The position numbers and the translations under genes are program-made. This document shows positions 1-5,226 of a stretch of DNA of 8,490 nucleotides, piece by piece. Positions within the stretch are counted from its first letter, which is position 1, and each line of letters starts with the position of its first letter. The stretch covers positions 29,561 through 38,050 of the forward strand of contig DEHX01000181.1 in assembly GCA_002352145.1 (NCBI GenBank), in the 5' to 3' direction. The notes beneath the pieces were generated by a model, which searched no databases, was not told the origin of the DNA, and saw only the letters and a program-made list of their open reading frames with translations. Source of the DNA: Chitinophagaceae bacterium UBA2789 (GTDB lineage Bacteria > Bacteroidota > Bacteroidia > Chitinophagales > Chitinophagaceae).

Positions 1-128
1 TTACGCTTACGCTTTTCACCGTGCTGACCGGGAGGGTTGCTGTTTTTACCCAACCACTTGCCATTGCCTAAGATAGGCTCACCAAAAATGCGGGAAATCT
101 TGGTCTTTGGACCGTTGTACCTTGCCAT
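1..128 (-). CDS. rpsD: 30S ribosomal protein S4, N-terminal part (cut by window edge)
   Basis: Only the first 42 codons are in the window; the gene runs off the left edge. The translation begins MARYNGPKTKISRIFGEPIL and continues through a GQHGEKRKR stretch, which is the standard S4 N-terminus. S4 is a primary 16S rRNA binding protein that starts assembly of the 30S body. The visible part contains no cysteine, so it is the type without a zinc-binding N-terminus. The ATG at 126-128 is the only sensible start and matches the family N-terminus exactly. It follows rpsK in the same direction after a 139-base gap, as expected in an alpha operon; rpoA and rplQ would be expected beyond the edge (inference). 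Confidence 0.96.
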   Translation of the reverse strand, partial: MARYNGPKTKISRIFGEPILGNGKWLGKNSNPPGQHGEKRKR

Positions 129-267
129 AGTTTTTATTCATTTCCGCTTTTTAAAAACCGGTGAACTGATCGTTGAAAGCGGTAAAAATTAATCAGTCAC
201 CCTTTAATTAAATGAAAGCACTATGCTTCAATATGTCTGAGCTGATAGCAATGAGCTATAAGCTTTC
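129..267 (-). other. rpsK-rpsD intergenic spacer with two possible hairpins
   Basis: This 139-base spacer holds no gene. Two inverted repeats are visible. One lies directly after the rpsK stop: 241-249 against 255-263, nine pairs with one mismatch and a 5-base loop. The other lies just before rpsD: CCGCTTT at 144-150 against AAAGCGG at 176-182, seven perfect pairs with a 25-base loop. Neither is followed by a run of T on the minus strand, so they do not look like terminators. I see no TAnnTTTG promoter box here. They could be mRNA processing or translational control structures, but that is inference. Confidence 0.4.
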
Positions 268-678
268 TTATACTCTTCTTTTCTTAGGAGGACGGCAACC
301 ATTGTGCGGCAAAGGCGTCACATCCTTGATCATTACTACTTCAATTCCACTCTGGGAAATTGAACGGATGGCACTCTCACGACCGGCACCAGGTCCTTTT
401 ACATACACATCTACCCTTTTCAAACCAGCATCGAATGCTGTTTTTGCAGCATCAGAAGCAGCCATCTGTGCAGCATATGGTGTGTTCTTCTTAGAACCCT
501 TAAAACCCATTTTACCTGCACTGCTCCAGGAGATAACCTGGCCGGTTTTGTTCGTAAGGCTGATGATAATGTTGTTGAATGTAGCTGAAATGTGGGCATC
601 TCCATAAGCATCCACTTTCACCACTCTTTTCTTGGCCGCTGCTTTTGCGCTTTGGGCCTGCTGTTGTGCTTTTGCCAT
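268..678 (-). CDS. rpsK: 30S ribosomal protein S11
   Basis: The 136-residue product is ribosomal protein S11, which sits on the 30S platform and helps shape the mRNA exit region near the E site. The lysine- and alanine-rich N-terminus (MAKAQQQAQSAKAAAKKRV) is followed by the conserved core with GDAHISATFNNIIISLT and the C-terminal stretch IKDVTPLPHNGCRPPKKRRV, which is diagnostic for S11. The frame is open 22 codons further upstream, but those residues do not resemble S11, so the ATG at 676-678 is preferred. The protein is slightly longer than the usual 129 or so residues because of the basic N-terminal tail, common in Bacteroidota. It lies between rpsM and rpsD on the same strand, the usual alpha operon order. 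Confidence 0.97.
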   Translation of the reverse strand: MAKAQQQAQSAKAAAKKRVVKVDAYGDAHISATFNNIIISLTNKTGQVISWSSAGKMGFKGSKKNTPYAAQMAASDAAKTAFDAGLKRVDVYVKGPGAGRESAIRSISQSGIEVVMIKDVTPLPHNGCRPPKKRRV

Positions 679-790
679 AATTGATGTTCTGAGGTAGTCT
701 TTATTTTTAAAATGTAAGCTTTGGTTTCCCAAAGCCTGAATCAACCCTCCTGCTGACTTACGAAGCTATCCGGCGCTGATTCATAAAATG

Positions 791-857
791 TAAGTCTCCT
801 TCACTTTGCTCAGGATGACAATTCAATTTGCCATTCTGAGCCAAAGGCGAAGAATTA
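791..857. repeat. Dispersed imperfect inverted repeat (CCTGAGC...GAAGG family)
   Basis: The left arm (about 791-821, TCACTTTGCTCAGGATGACA) and right arm (about 827-857, TGCCATTCTGAGCCAAAGGC plus following bases) are imperfect reverse complements, with a few substitutions and two small indels around a spacer of about 5 bases. Sequences of the type 'CATCCTGAGC..AGTGAAGGA' and 'CATTCTGAGC..AGCGAAGAAT' recur in intergenic DNA of many Bacteroidota; that link is from memory of the family. The right arm runs into the TAA stop of rpsM (855-857). Transcribed on the minus strand it could fold into a long imperfect hairpin between rpsM and rpsK. It lacks a T-run and probably does not terminate transcription. 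Confidence 0.7.
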
Positions 858-1235
858 TTTCTTAGCTGCTTTTTTCTTTCCGGCAACTGTTTTACGCTTA
901 CCTTTTCTGGTGCGGCTGTTAGTCTTGGTACGCTGCCCACGAACCGGCAGACCTTTACGATGACGAAGACCACGGTAGCAGGCTATATCCAGCAAACGCT
1001 TAATGCTCATCTGCACTTCTGAACGAAGCTGACCTTCCACCTTCAGCTCTTCCGTAATAGTATTACGGATAGCATTCAGTTCATCATCATTCCACTCATG
1101 TACTTTCTTGCTACGATCAATATTATTCTTGTCAAGAATGTACTTCGCAGTAGAAGGACCTATACCATAGATATAGGTAAGTCCTATTTCGCCTCTTTTA
1201 TTTTTTGGTAAGTCAACACCGGCAATACGAGCCAT
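855..1235 (-). CDS. rpsM: 30S ribosomal protein S13
   Basis: The 126-residue product is ribosomal protein S13, located in the 30S head, where it contacts the P-site tRNA and forms bridges to the 50S subunit. The N-terminus MARIAGVDLPKNKRGEIGLT, the helix-two-turn-helix region with YIYGIGPSTAKYIL, and the C-terminal RGLRHRKGLPVRGQRTKTNS followed by a basic tail ending in GKKKAAKK are all typical. Length matches the family (about 120-126). The ATG at 1233-1235 gives the canonical N-terminus. It starts 39 bases after the rpmJ stop. The stop codon sits at the edge of a dispersed repeat that fills much of the unusually long 176-base gap to rpsK. Confidence 0.97.
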   Translation of the reverse strand: MARIAGVDLPKNKRGEIGLTYIYGIGPSTAKYILDKNNIDRSKKVHEWNDDELNAIRNTITEELKVEGQLRSEVQMSIKRLLDIACYRGLRHRKGLPVRGQRTKTNSRTRKGKRKTVAGKKKAAKK

Positions 1236-1274
1236 AATACTATTTTAAGTTTACGATTTTAAAATTCAGATTAA

Positions 1275-1391
1275 TTATCCCTGTCTTTGTTTGAAGCGGG
1301 GATTCTTTTTGTTAATGATGTACAGCTTGCCCTTGCGACGTACAATCTTACAGTCGGCGCTGCGTTTTTTGATTGATGCTCTTACTTTCAT
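1275..1391 (-). CDS. rpmJ: 50S ribosomal protein L36, zinc-free type
   Basis: This 38-residue gene translates as MKVRASIKKRSADCKIVRRK followed by GKLYIINKKNPRFKQRQG. The MKVRASIKK start and KQRQG end identify L36, a small 50S protein bound to 23S rRNA. In zinc-binding L36 the metal is held by three Cys and one His (C11, C14, C27, H33 in E. coli). Here only C14 remains; the other positions are Ser, Asn and Phe. This is therefore the C-minus form, which does not bind zinc and should not depend on zinc supply. It lies between infA and rpsM, the standard position, 43 bases after infA. Confidence 0.96.
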   Translation of the reverse strand: MKVRASIKKRSADCKIVRRKGKLYIINKKNPRFKQRQG

Positions 1392-1414
1392 AATAATCAG
1401 TTTTTAACGTTGTT

Positions 1415-1435
1415 ACCCTGAGCTTGTCGAAGGGT
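1415..1435. repeat. Short dispersed repeat, CCTGAGCTTGTCGAAGG core
   Basis: The 21 bases at 1415-1435 begin ACCCTGAGCTTGTCGAAGGG and end with T; the outer five bases of each end are complementary (ACCCT / AGGGT). The core is a well-known type of short dispersed bacterial intergenic repeat, related in pattern to the larger element at 791-857 (shared CCTGAGC / CTGAGC and GAAG blocks). It occupies half of the 43-base gap between infA and rpmJ, and its last base overlaps the first base of the infA stop codon (1435-1437, read on the minus strand). No associated transposase is visible. Confidence 0.65.
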
Positions 1436-1653
1436 TATTTATACCTGAAATTGATTCTTCCCCTAGTTAAATCATATGGCGACAACTCAACTCCCACTTT
1501 ATCACCGGGCAGGATGCGGATATAGTGCATCCTCATTTTACCGGAGATAGTAGCCAGTATTTCGTGGCCATTTTCCAGTTTTACCCTGAACATTGCGTTG
1601 GACAGGGCTTCGATAATCGTACCGTCCTGTTTTATAAGGGGTTGTTTCGACAT
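1435..1653 (-). CDS. infA: Translation initiation factor IF-1
   Basis: The 72-residue product is IF-1, a single OB-fold (S1-like) protein that occupies the ribosomal A site during initiation and works with IF-2 and IF-3. The sequence contains the family signatures EALSNAMFRVKLENGHEILA, ISGKMRMHYIRILPGDKV and the end ELSPYDLTRGRINFRYK. Length is exactly the usual 72. An upstream extension of 19 codons is open but unlike IF-1 and contains the promoter box, so the ATG at 1651-1653 is chosen. It is the first gene of a minus-strand operon continuing into rpmJ, rpsM, rpsK and rpsD. A -7 box lies only about 16 bases upstream of the ATG, implying a very short leader. Confidence 0.97.
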   Translation of the reverse strand: MSKQPLIKQDGTIIEALSNAMFRVKLENGHEILATISGKMRMHYIRILPGDKVGVELSPYDLTRGRINFRYK

Positions 1654-1668
1654 ATTTTTTTGGGAACG

Positions 1669-1676
1669 CAAAGGTA
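1669..1676 (-). promoter_or_regulatory. Promoter -7 box for infA (alpha operon)
   Basis: On the minus strand the sequence TACCTTTG fits the Bacteroidota -7 consensus TAnnTTTG exactly. No convincing TTTG -33 element is seen at the usual 19-21 base distance; that region is a T/C-rich tract belonging to the preceding terminator. Transcription would begin about 5 bases downstream, leaving a leader of roughly 10 bases before the infA ATG. Confidence 0.65.
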
Positions 1677-1690
1677 AGTGTATCAGGGGG

Positions 1691-1726
1691 AAAAAAGAAA
1701 AAACCCCCAATTTTTTTAAGGGGGTT
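1691..1726 (-). terminator. Intrinsic terminator upstream of infA
   Basis: Read on the minus strand, AACCCCC (1726-1720) pairs with GGGGGTT (1708-1702) across an 11-base AT-rich loop, and is followed by a T-rich run (1701-1691, interrupted once by C). This fits a rho-independent terminator for the gene at 1765-2160 and separates it from infA. A further CCCCC run (minus strand, 1690-1686) could compete for the same G-run. Confidence 0.7.
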
Positions 1727-1764
1727 GTGGAAAAAGAGTATTGATTCTCAATAAATCGGCCTTT

Positions 1765-2160
1765 TTAGGGCATATCCAGGTGTATTTTGGTCATGTCCAT
1801 GTACAGGTTTTGGAACTCATGAACCGATAAAGGGGTATAAAAATGCCTTCTGTCTTCCCTCCACCACATCTCCATTTTCGAAAAATCCCCTTTTTTTGGC
1901 ACCAGTACCCGGAATGAGTCCTTTTTGTATTTATACCCATCCTCTGCCTCCTCCCCGGTAAAACCAAATTTCAGTAAATGAGACTCATCGAGCGGAACAG
2001 CAAACATTTCTTCCTGGCTGAACCAGAATTCCTGCACCCCGTTATTAACCAATGCCTGGTGCTCCTCATGGCTTATGTCCACTACTGTGCCTTCCCTCAT
2101 AATTCCTTCATCATTGATGCTGATTACATCGCCTGATTTGAGTTGTCCGATTTTAAGCAT
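1765..2160 (-). CDS. Conserved Bacteroidota protein of unknown function (131 aa)
   Basis: No function can be assigned. The 131-residue product is acidic in the middle and has no signal peptide, membrane segment or cysteine, so a soluble cytoplasmic protein is expected. The N-terminal 45 residues (LKIGQLKSGDVISIN, then EGTVVDISHEEHQALVNNG) look like a small beta-rich module. The second half has VPLDESHLLKFGF and ends with YTPLSVHEFQNLYMDMTKIH. This pattern, a 'PL.E..LLKFGF' block and a terminal 'hxHEhQNLYxxhT' block, resembles a family of short uncharacterised proteins seen in Bacteroidota genomes and their phages; that comparison is from memory. The ATG at 2158-2160 has a plausible promoter about 20 bases upstream. 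It is followed by its own terminator before infA, so it appears to be a single-gene unit. Confidence 0.75.
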   Translation of the reverse strand: MLKIGQLKSGDVISINDEGIMREGTVVDISHEEHQALVNNGVQEFWFSQEEMFAVPLDESHLLKFGFTGEEAEDGYKYKKDSFRVLVPKKGDFSKMEMWWREDRRHFYTPLSVHEFQNLYMDMTKIHLDMP

Positions 2161-2180
2161 AGCAATTCGTTTTAGTTATC

Positions 2181-2212
2181 CGAATATAAAAAAGATTCGA
2201 TATATCCTCAAA
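2181..2212 (-). promoter_or_regulatory. Probable promoter of the 131-aa unknown gene
   Basis: On the minus strand a TTTG at 2212-2209 is followed after 20 bases by TATATTCG at 2188-2181, matching seven of eight positions of the -7 consensus TAnnTTTG (C replaces one T). The spacing is right for the Bacteroidota primary sigma factor. The start codon follows 20 bases later. Confidence 0.45.
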
Positions 2213-2221
2213 TGACCTGCG

Positions 2222-2249
2222 TTGTTTTTTAAATGATGTTGTAGCTTTA
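2222..2249 (+). promoter_or_regulatory. Possible promoter of the small lipoprotein gene
   Basis: TTG at 2222-2224 and TAGCTTTA at 2242-2249 (seven of eight matches to TAnnTTTG) lie 17 bases apart, slightly short of the usual 19-21. It faces the 94-aa lipoprotein gene, whose ATG is 28 bases downstream, and is back to back with the promoter of the divergent gene. Confidence 0.35.
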
Positions 2250-2277
2250 AGACTTATCATTAACCAAAATCAACAAC

Positions 2278-2562
2278 ATGAAAAAAAGTATCGGCACATT
2301 CTTCATCATTTTAAGCTGCGGAATGCTAATTGCATGCGGCGGAGACAAAAAAGAAAAAACAGCGGCAGAAATTGCTGCAGAATGGTGTGAATTGAATGGA
2401 AAAGTAGCCAAAGCTGCAGAAGGTGCAGAAAAAGAGGCTGCCAGGGAGGCTATTAAAAAATGGGAAAATGAAATAGAGGCAAAATACAAAGACAACGAAG
2501 CTTTTATTAAAGAGATACAAAACGAAGCTGAAAAATGTGAGGGTGCTTCGGAAGGAAGATAA
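2278..2562 (+). CDS. Small exported lipoprotein, helical, unknown function (94 aa)
   Basis: The 94-residue product starts with MKKSIGTFFIILSCGMLIAC, a signal peptide with positive N-region, hydrophobic core and lipobox LIAC, so Cys20 is the predicted lipidation site. The mature part of about 75 residues is rich in Glu, Lys and Ala with no Pro, and is predicted to be mostly amphipathic helix. Two further cysteines (C37 in EWCELNG and C87 in AEKCEG) flank the helical region and could form a disulfide that closes a helical hairpin (inference). I do not recognise a family. It is expected in the cell envelope, tethered to a membrane. It is a single gene divergent from the 131-aa protein and followed by an intrinsic terminator. 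The ATG at 2278 is fixed by the signal peptide. Confidence 0.8.
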   Translation: MKKSIGTFFIILSCGMLIACGGDKKEKTAAEIAAEWCELNGKVAKAAEGAEKEAAREAIKKWENEIEAKYKDNEAFIKEIQNEAEKCEGASEGR

Positions 2563-2582
2563 TCAGAGCTTCAGTCCACGAG

Positions 2583-2613
2583 AAAACCTGCTGACACGGC
2601 AGGTTTTTTATTT
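2583..2613 (+). terminator. Intrinsic terminator after the small lipoprotein gene
   Basis: AAAACCTGC (2583-2591) pairs with GCAGGTTTT (2599-2607) around a 7-base loop, followed by a T-rich tail to 2613. It serves the plus-strand lipoprotein gene. The A-run on its left side gives a short T-run on the other strand, so it may also stop transcripts of the convergent dipeptidase, whose stop codon (2608-2610) lies in the tail. Confidence 0.85.
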
Positions 2614-3786
2614 AAAGTTCGCTTTCATCACACGGAGTACGTTTCCTCCTAATATTTTTTTAACCGATTTTCTGCTGTAACCCCGCTTTAACAACTCTTC
2701 CGTAATCTTTGGATAAGTGGTTACGTCATCAAGCCCTACAGGCAGAGAACTGACACCATCAAAGTCTGACCCGATTCCAACATAATCGTCACCCACCAGT
2801 TTTACAATATGATCAATATGATCGACCAGTTGGGCAAGCGAAGGCCTCACTTTATTCATCTCTGCATCATAATACTGTTCCCACTTTGCCTTAGCGGCCA
2901 CTGAATCGCCATTAGTTGCTGCTAAAAAAGAACGAAAAGCAGAATCCCTGGCAACTTTGTTCAAATAGCTTTGGCGCTGATCGTATTCTTTGCTGATAAA
3001 GCCGGAATAAAAGTTAATACAAATTACACCTCCATTTTGAGCAACCGCTTTTATCTGTTCATCTTTCACATTTCTGAAAACAGGACAAATACTCCACACA
3101 GAACTATGGGATAAAAAAACGGGCTTTGTCGTCACAGCCAACGCATCGTAAAAAGTTTGCTCACCAACATGAGAAAGGTCAACGATAATTCCTAAATCAT
3201 TCATCCGGCGAACCACCTGCTTTCCAAAATCATTCAATCCTTTTTGCTTTAGCTTACCGGGATTAAGGGTTTCATCCATTGCGCTGCTGGCCCAGTCGGT
3301 ACTGTTGTTCCAGGTAAGAGTGAGGTAACGCATACCCTTTTCGTATAACCTTTCGAGTTTACTAATCTCGCCTTCTATCATGTGTCCGCCTTCCACCCCA
3401 ATAAGTGAAACGAGCCTGTCTTTGTGAACCCACTTTTTTACTTCCTTATAGTTGGTGGCAAAAGCCATTCTGACAGGGTTACGCAATATGATATGATGGA
3501 GCGAATCAATTTCTTCCACCGCATCAGCAAAAAAGCCTGCCTTATTACGGGGTGTTTTGTCAGTCCATACAGAAAAAAACTGAACATCCATACCACCTTC
3601 TTTCCACCGGTCAAGATCACTATGACCTTCTTTCATACGGTGAGAAATGTCTTTGCCCTCCAAAACCTGTGATGAAAGCACATCATTATGCGTATCCGCC
3701 AGCACCGCCTTTTGATGCAGTTTATTCAATGCAGTTGAACAACTGATGATACTAAAACAAACTATTAAAAAAAGTAAATATTTCAT
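2608..3786 (-). CDS. Membrane dipeptidase, peptidase family M19, lipoprotein
   Basis: This 392-residue enzyme belongs to the renal dipeptidase (M19) family, zinc enzymes that hydrolyse dipeptides, including ones with a D-residue at the C-terminal side. Zinc ligands can be placed by motif: H33 and D35 (ADTHND), E132 (GVEGGH), H206 (DLSHV) and H227 (LSHSS). R238 and the GIGSDFDG motif (D341) match the substrate-binding positions. The C-terminal VGLDDVTTYPKITEELLKRG and GGNVLRV are also typical. The N-terminus MKYLLFLIVCFSIISC is a signal peptide with a lipobox-like IIS-C, so a lipoprotein in the envelope is likely. A TTG start five codons upstream is possible, but the ATG at 3784-3786 gives the better signal peptide. 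It is a single gene between the accC terminator and the convergent lipoprotein gene; a role in peptide or peptidoglycan fragment turnover is inference. Confidence 0.93.
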   Translation of the reverse strand: MKYLLFLIVCFSIISCSTALNKLHQKAVLADTHNDVLSSQVLEGKDISHRMKEGHSDLDRWKEGGMDVQFFSVWTDKTPRNKAGFFADAVEEIDSLHHIILRNPVRMAFATNYKEVKKWVHKDRLVSLIGVEGGHMIEGEISKLERLYEKGMRYLTLTWNNSTDWASSAMDETLNPGKLKQKGLNDFGKQVVRRMNDLGIIVDLSHVGEQTFYDALAVTTKPVFLSHSSVWSICPVFRNVKDEQIKAVAQNGGVICINFYSGFISKEYDQRQSYLNKVARDSAFRSFLAATNGDSVAAKAKWEQYYDAEMNKVRPSLAQLVDHIDHIVKLVGDDYVGIGSDFDGVSSLPVGLDDVTTYPKITEELLKRGYSRKSVKKILGGNVLRVMKANFK

Positions 3787-3810
3787 ACAGGGCAAATACA
3801 ATATGAAATT

Positions 3811-3838
3811 AAAAAATCCCCCGCTGTTACGGAGGATT
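3811..3838 (-). terminator. Intrinsic terminator after accC
   Basis: On the minus strand AATCCTCCG (3838-3830) pairs with CGGGGGATT (3823-3815) around a 6-base loop, nine pairs including one G-T wobble, followed by a T-run and an AT-rich tail. It lies 19 bases after the accC stop and separates accC from the dipeptidase gene. Confidence 0.85.
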
Positions 3839-3856
3839 AAAAGTTGAGAATGATTT

Positions 3857-5194
3857 TTATTTCAGGGTAAACCCATCCAAAAACTTAGTATTGAAATTAC
3901 CACTCCGGAAACGTTCGTCCTTCATTAACTGAAGATGAAAAGGTATTGTTGTCTTCACTCCTTCAATTACATACTCACTCAATGCCCTGTACATGGTATC
4001 AATGGCTTCCTGTCTTGTACGGGCTACCGTTATTAACTTTCCTATCATGGAATCGTAATAAGGAGGAATAACATACCCGGCATAAACATGGCTGTCAACC
4101 CGCACTCCATGGCCTCCGGGCTGATGAAGGACTGTTATCTTTCCCGGTGATGGACGAAAATCGTTATAAGGATCCTCAGCATTTATACGACATTCAATTG
4201 AATGCATTTCCGGGTAATAATCCTTTCCGGATATCTTGTGGCCTGCTGCAATCAGAATCTGTTCTTTGATCAGGTCAAAGTTGATAACCTCTTCCGTAAC
4301 ACAATGCTCTACCTGGATACGGGTATTCATTTCCATGAAATAGAAATTGCGATGCTTGTCTACAAGGAACTCTATAGTTCCAACACTTTCATAATTGATG
4401 GCTTTAGCTGCTTTTTTAGCGGCCTCACCCATTGCATGACGCAGTTCATCTGTCATAAATGGAGAAGGAGATTCTTCTACCAGTTTCTGGTGACGTCTTT
4501 GTATAGAACAGTCTCTTTCACTCAGGTGGCAAACATTACCATATTGGTCACCTGCTACCTGTATTTCAATATGACGGGGCTCTTCCACAAACTTCTCCAT
4601 GTAAATACCGTCATTCTTGAAAGCGGCTGCCGCTTCGGCTTTAGCAGTATCATAAGCTCTCTCCAGTTCACTTTCTTCCCAAACGATACGCATACCCTTT
4701 CCACCACCACCGGCGGTAGCCTTTAAAATTACAGGGTAACCCATTTCTTTTGCCAAACCTTTAGCCTCGTCTACACTCTGCAATAAACCTTCACCACCGG
4801 GTACTACCGGCACCCCCGCCTTAATCATCGTTTCTTTAGCGGTGATCTTATCACCCATGGCGTTGATCATATCGGGTGTTGGACCAATAAACTTAATATC
4901 ATGATCGGCACAAATCTGGGCAAACTTGGCATTTTCTGCCAGGAAGCCATAGCCCGGGTGAATGGCATCAGCATTGGTGATTTCCACCGCTGCCATAATA
5001 TGAGGAATATTCAAATAGGAATCTGCACTCTGGGGACGGCCAATACAAACTGCCTCATCAGCAAATTTTACATGGAGGCTGTCACGGTCCGCAGTAGAAT
5101 AAACGGCTACCGTTTTAATACCCATTTCACGGCAGGTTCTTATAACACGAAGGGCAATCTCTCCCCTGTTAGCAATCAATATTTTCTTGAACAT
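3857..5194 (-). CDS. accC: Acetyl-CoA carboxylase, biotin carboxylase subunit
   Basis: This 445-residue protein is the biotin carboxylase of acetyl-CoA carboxylase: it uses ATP and bicarbonate to carboxylate the biotin on AccB, the first committed step of fatty acid synthesis. It starts MFKKILIANRGEIALRVIRT (N-terminal biotin carboxylase fold), followed by the ATP-grasp domain. Visible active-site residues include K116, K158, the glycine loop AGGGGKGM (161-168), H235 and K237, E275 and E288, then MNTRIQVEHCVTE with N290, R292 and E296, and R336 (E. coli R338). Length is close to the 449 of E. coli. It starts 32 bases after the accB stop, so the two are cotranscribed, and ends before an intrinsic terminator. 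A pyruvate or propionyl carboxylase subunit is the main alternative, but the pairing with accB argues against it. Confidence 0.96.
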   Translation of the reverse strand: MFKKILIANRGEIALRVIRTCREMGIKTVAVYSTADRDSLHVKFADEAVCIGRPQSADSYLNIPHIMAAVEITNADAIHPGYGFLAENAKFAQICADHDIKFIGPTPDMINAMGDKITAKETMIKAGVPVVPGGEGLLQSVDEAKGLAKEMGYPVILKATAGGGGKGMRIVWEESELERAYDTAKAEAAAAFKNDGIYMEKFVEEPRHIEIQVAGDQYGNVCHLSERDCSIQRRHQKLVEESPSPFMTDELRHAMGEAAKKAAKAINYESVGTIEFLVDKHRNFYFMEMNTRIQVEHCVTEEVINFDLIKEQILIAAGHKISGKDYYPEMHSIECRINAEDPYNDFRPSPGKITVLHQPGGHGVRVDSHVYAGYVIPPYYDSMIGKLITVARTRQEAIDTMYRALSEYVIEGVKTTIPFHLQLMKDERFRSGNFNTKFLDGFTLK

Positions 5195-5226
5195 GGAGTG
5201 AATTTGATAATTGGATAATATGCTAA

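Noticed and set aside
212..607. Plus-strand open frame of 131 codons
   Set aside because: Lies antisense to rpsK; the rpsK protein is unmistakable and this frame has no recognisable domain.
679..744. 22-codon N-terminal extension of rpsK
   Set aside because: The extra residues do not resemble S11, and the internal ATG gives the expected basic N-terminus.
758..973. Minus-strand open frame of 71 codons overlapping rpsM
   Set aside because: Its C-terminal part is a translation of the dispersed repeat (HPEQSEGD-type peptide) and the rest is rpsM in another frame.
2278..2562. Small lipoprotein beside the 131-aa gene as a toxin-antitoxin or immunity pair
   Set aside because: The genes are divergent with separate promoters, one is exported and the other is not, and neither resembles a toxin or antitoxin.
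3787..3801. TTG start five codons upstream for the M19 dipeptidase
   Set aside because: It would put a Pro and Cys ahead of a good signal peptide; the ATG at 3784-3786 gives a standard lipoprotein N-terminus.
4202..4726. Plus-strand open frame of 174 codons
   Set aside because: Antisense shadow of accC with no plausible protein features and no promoter.
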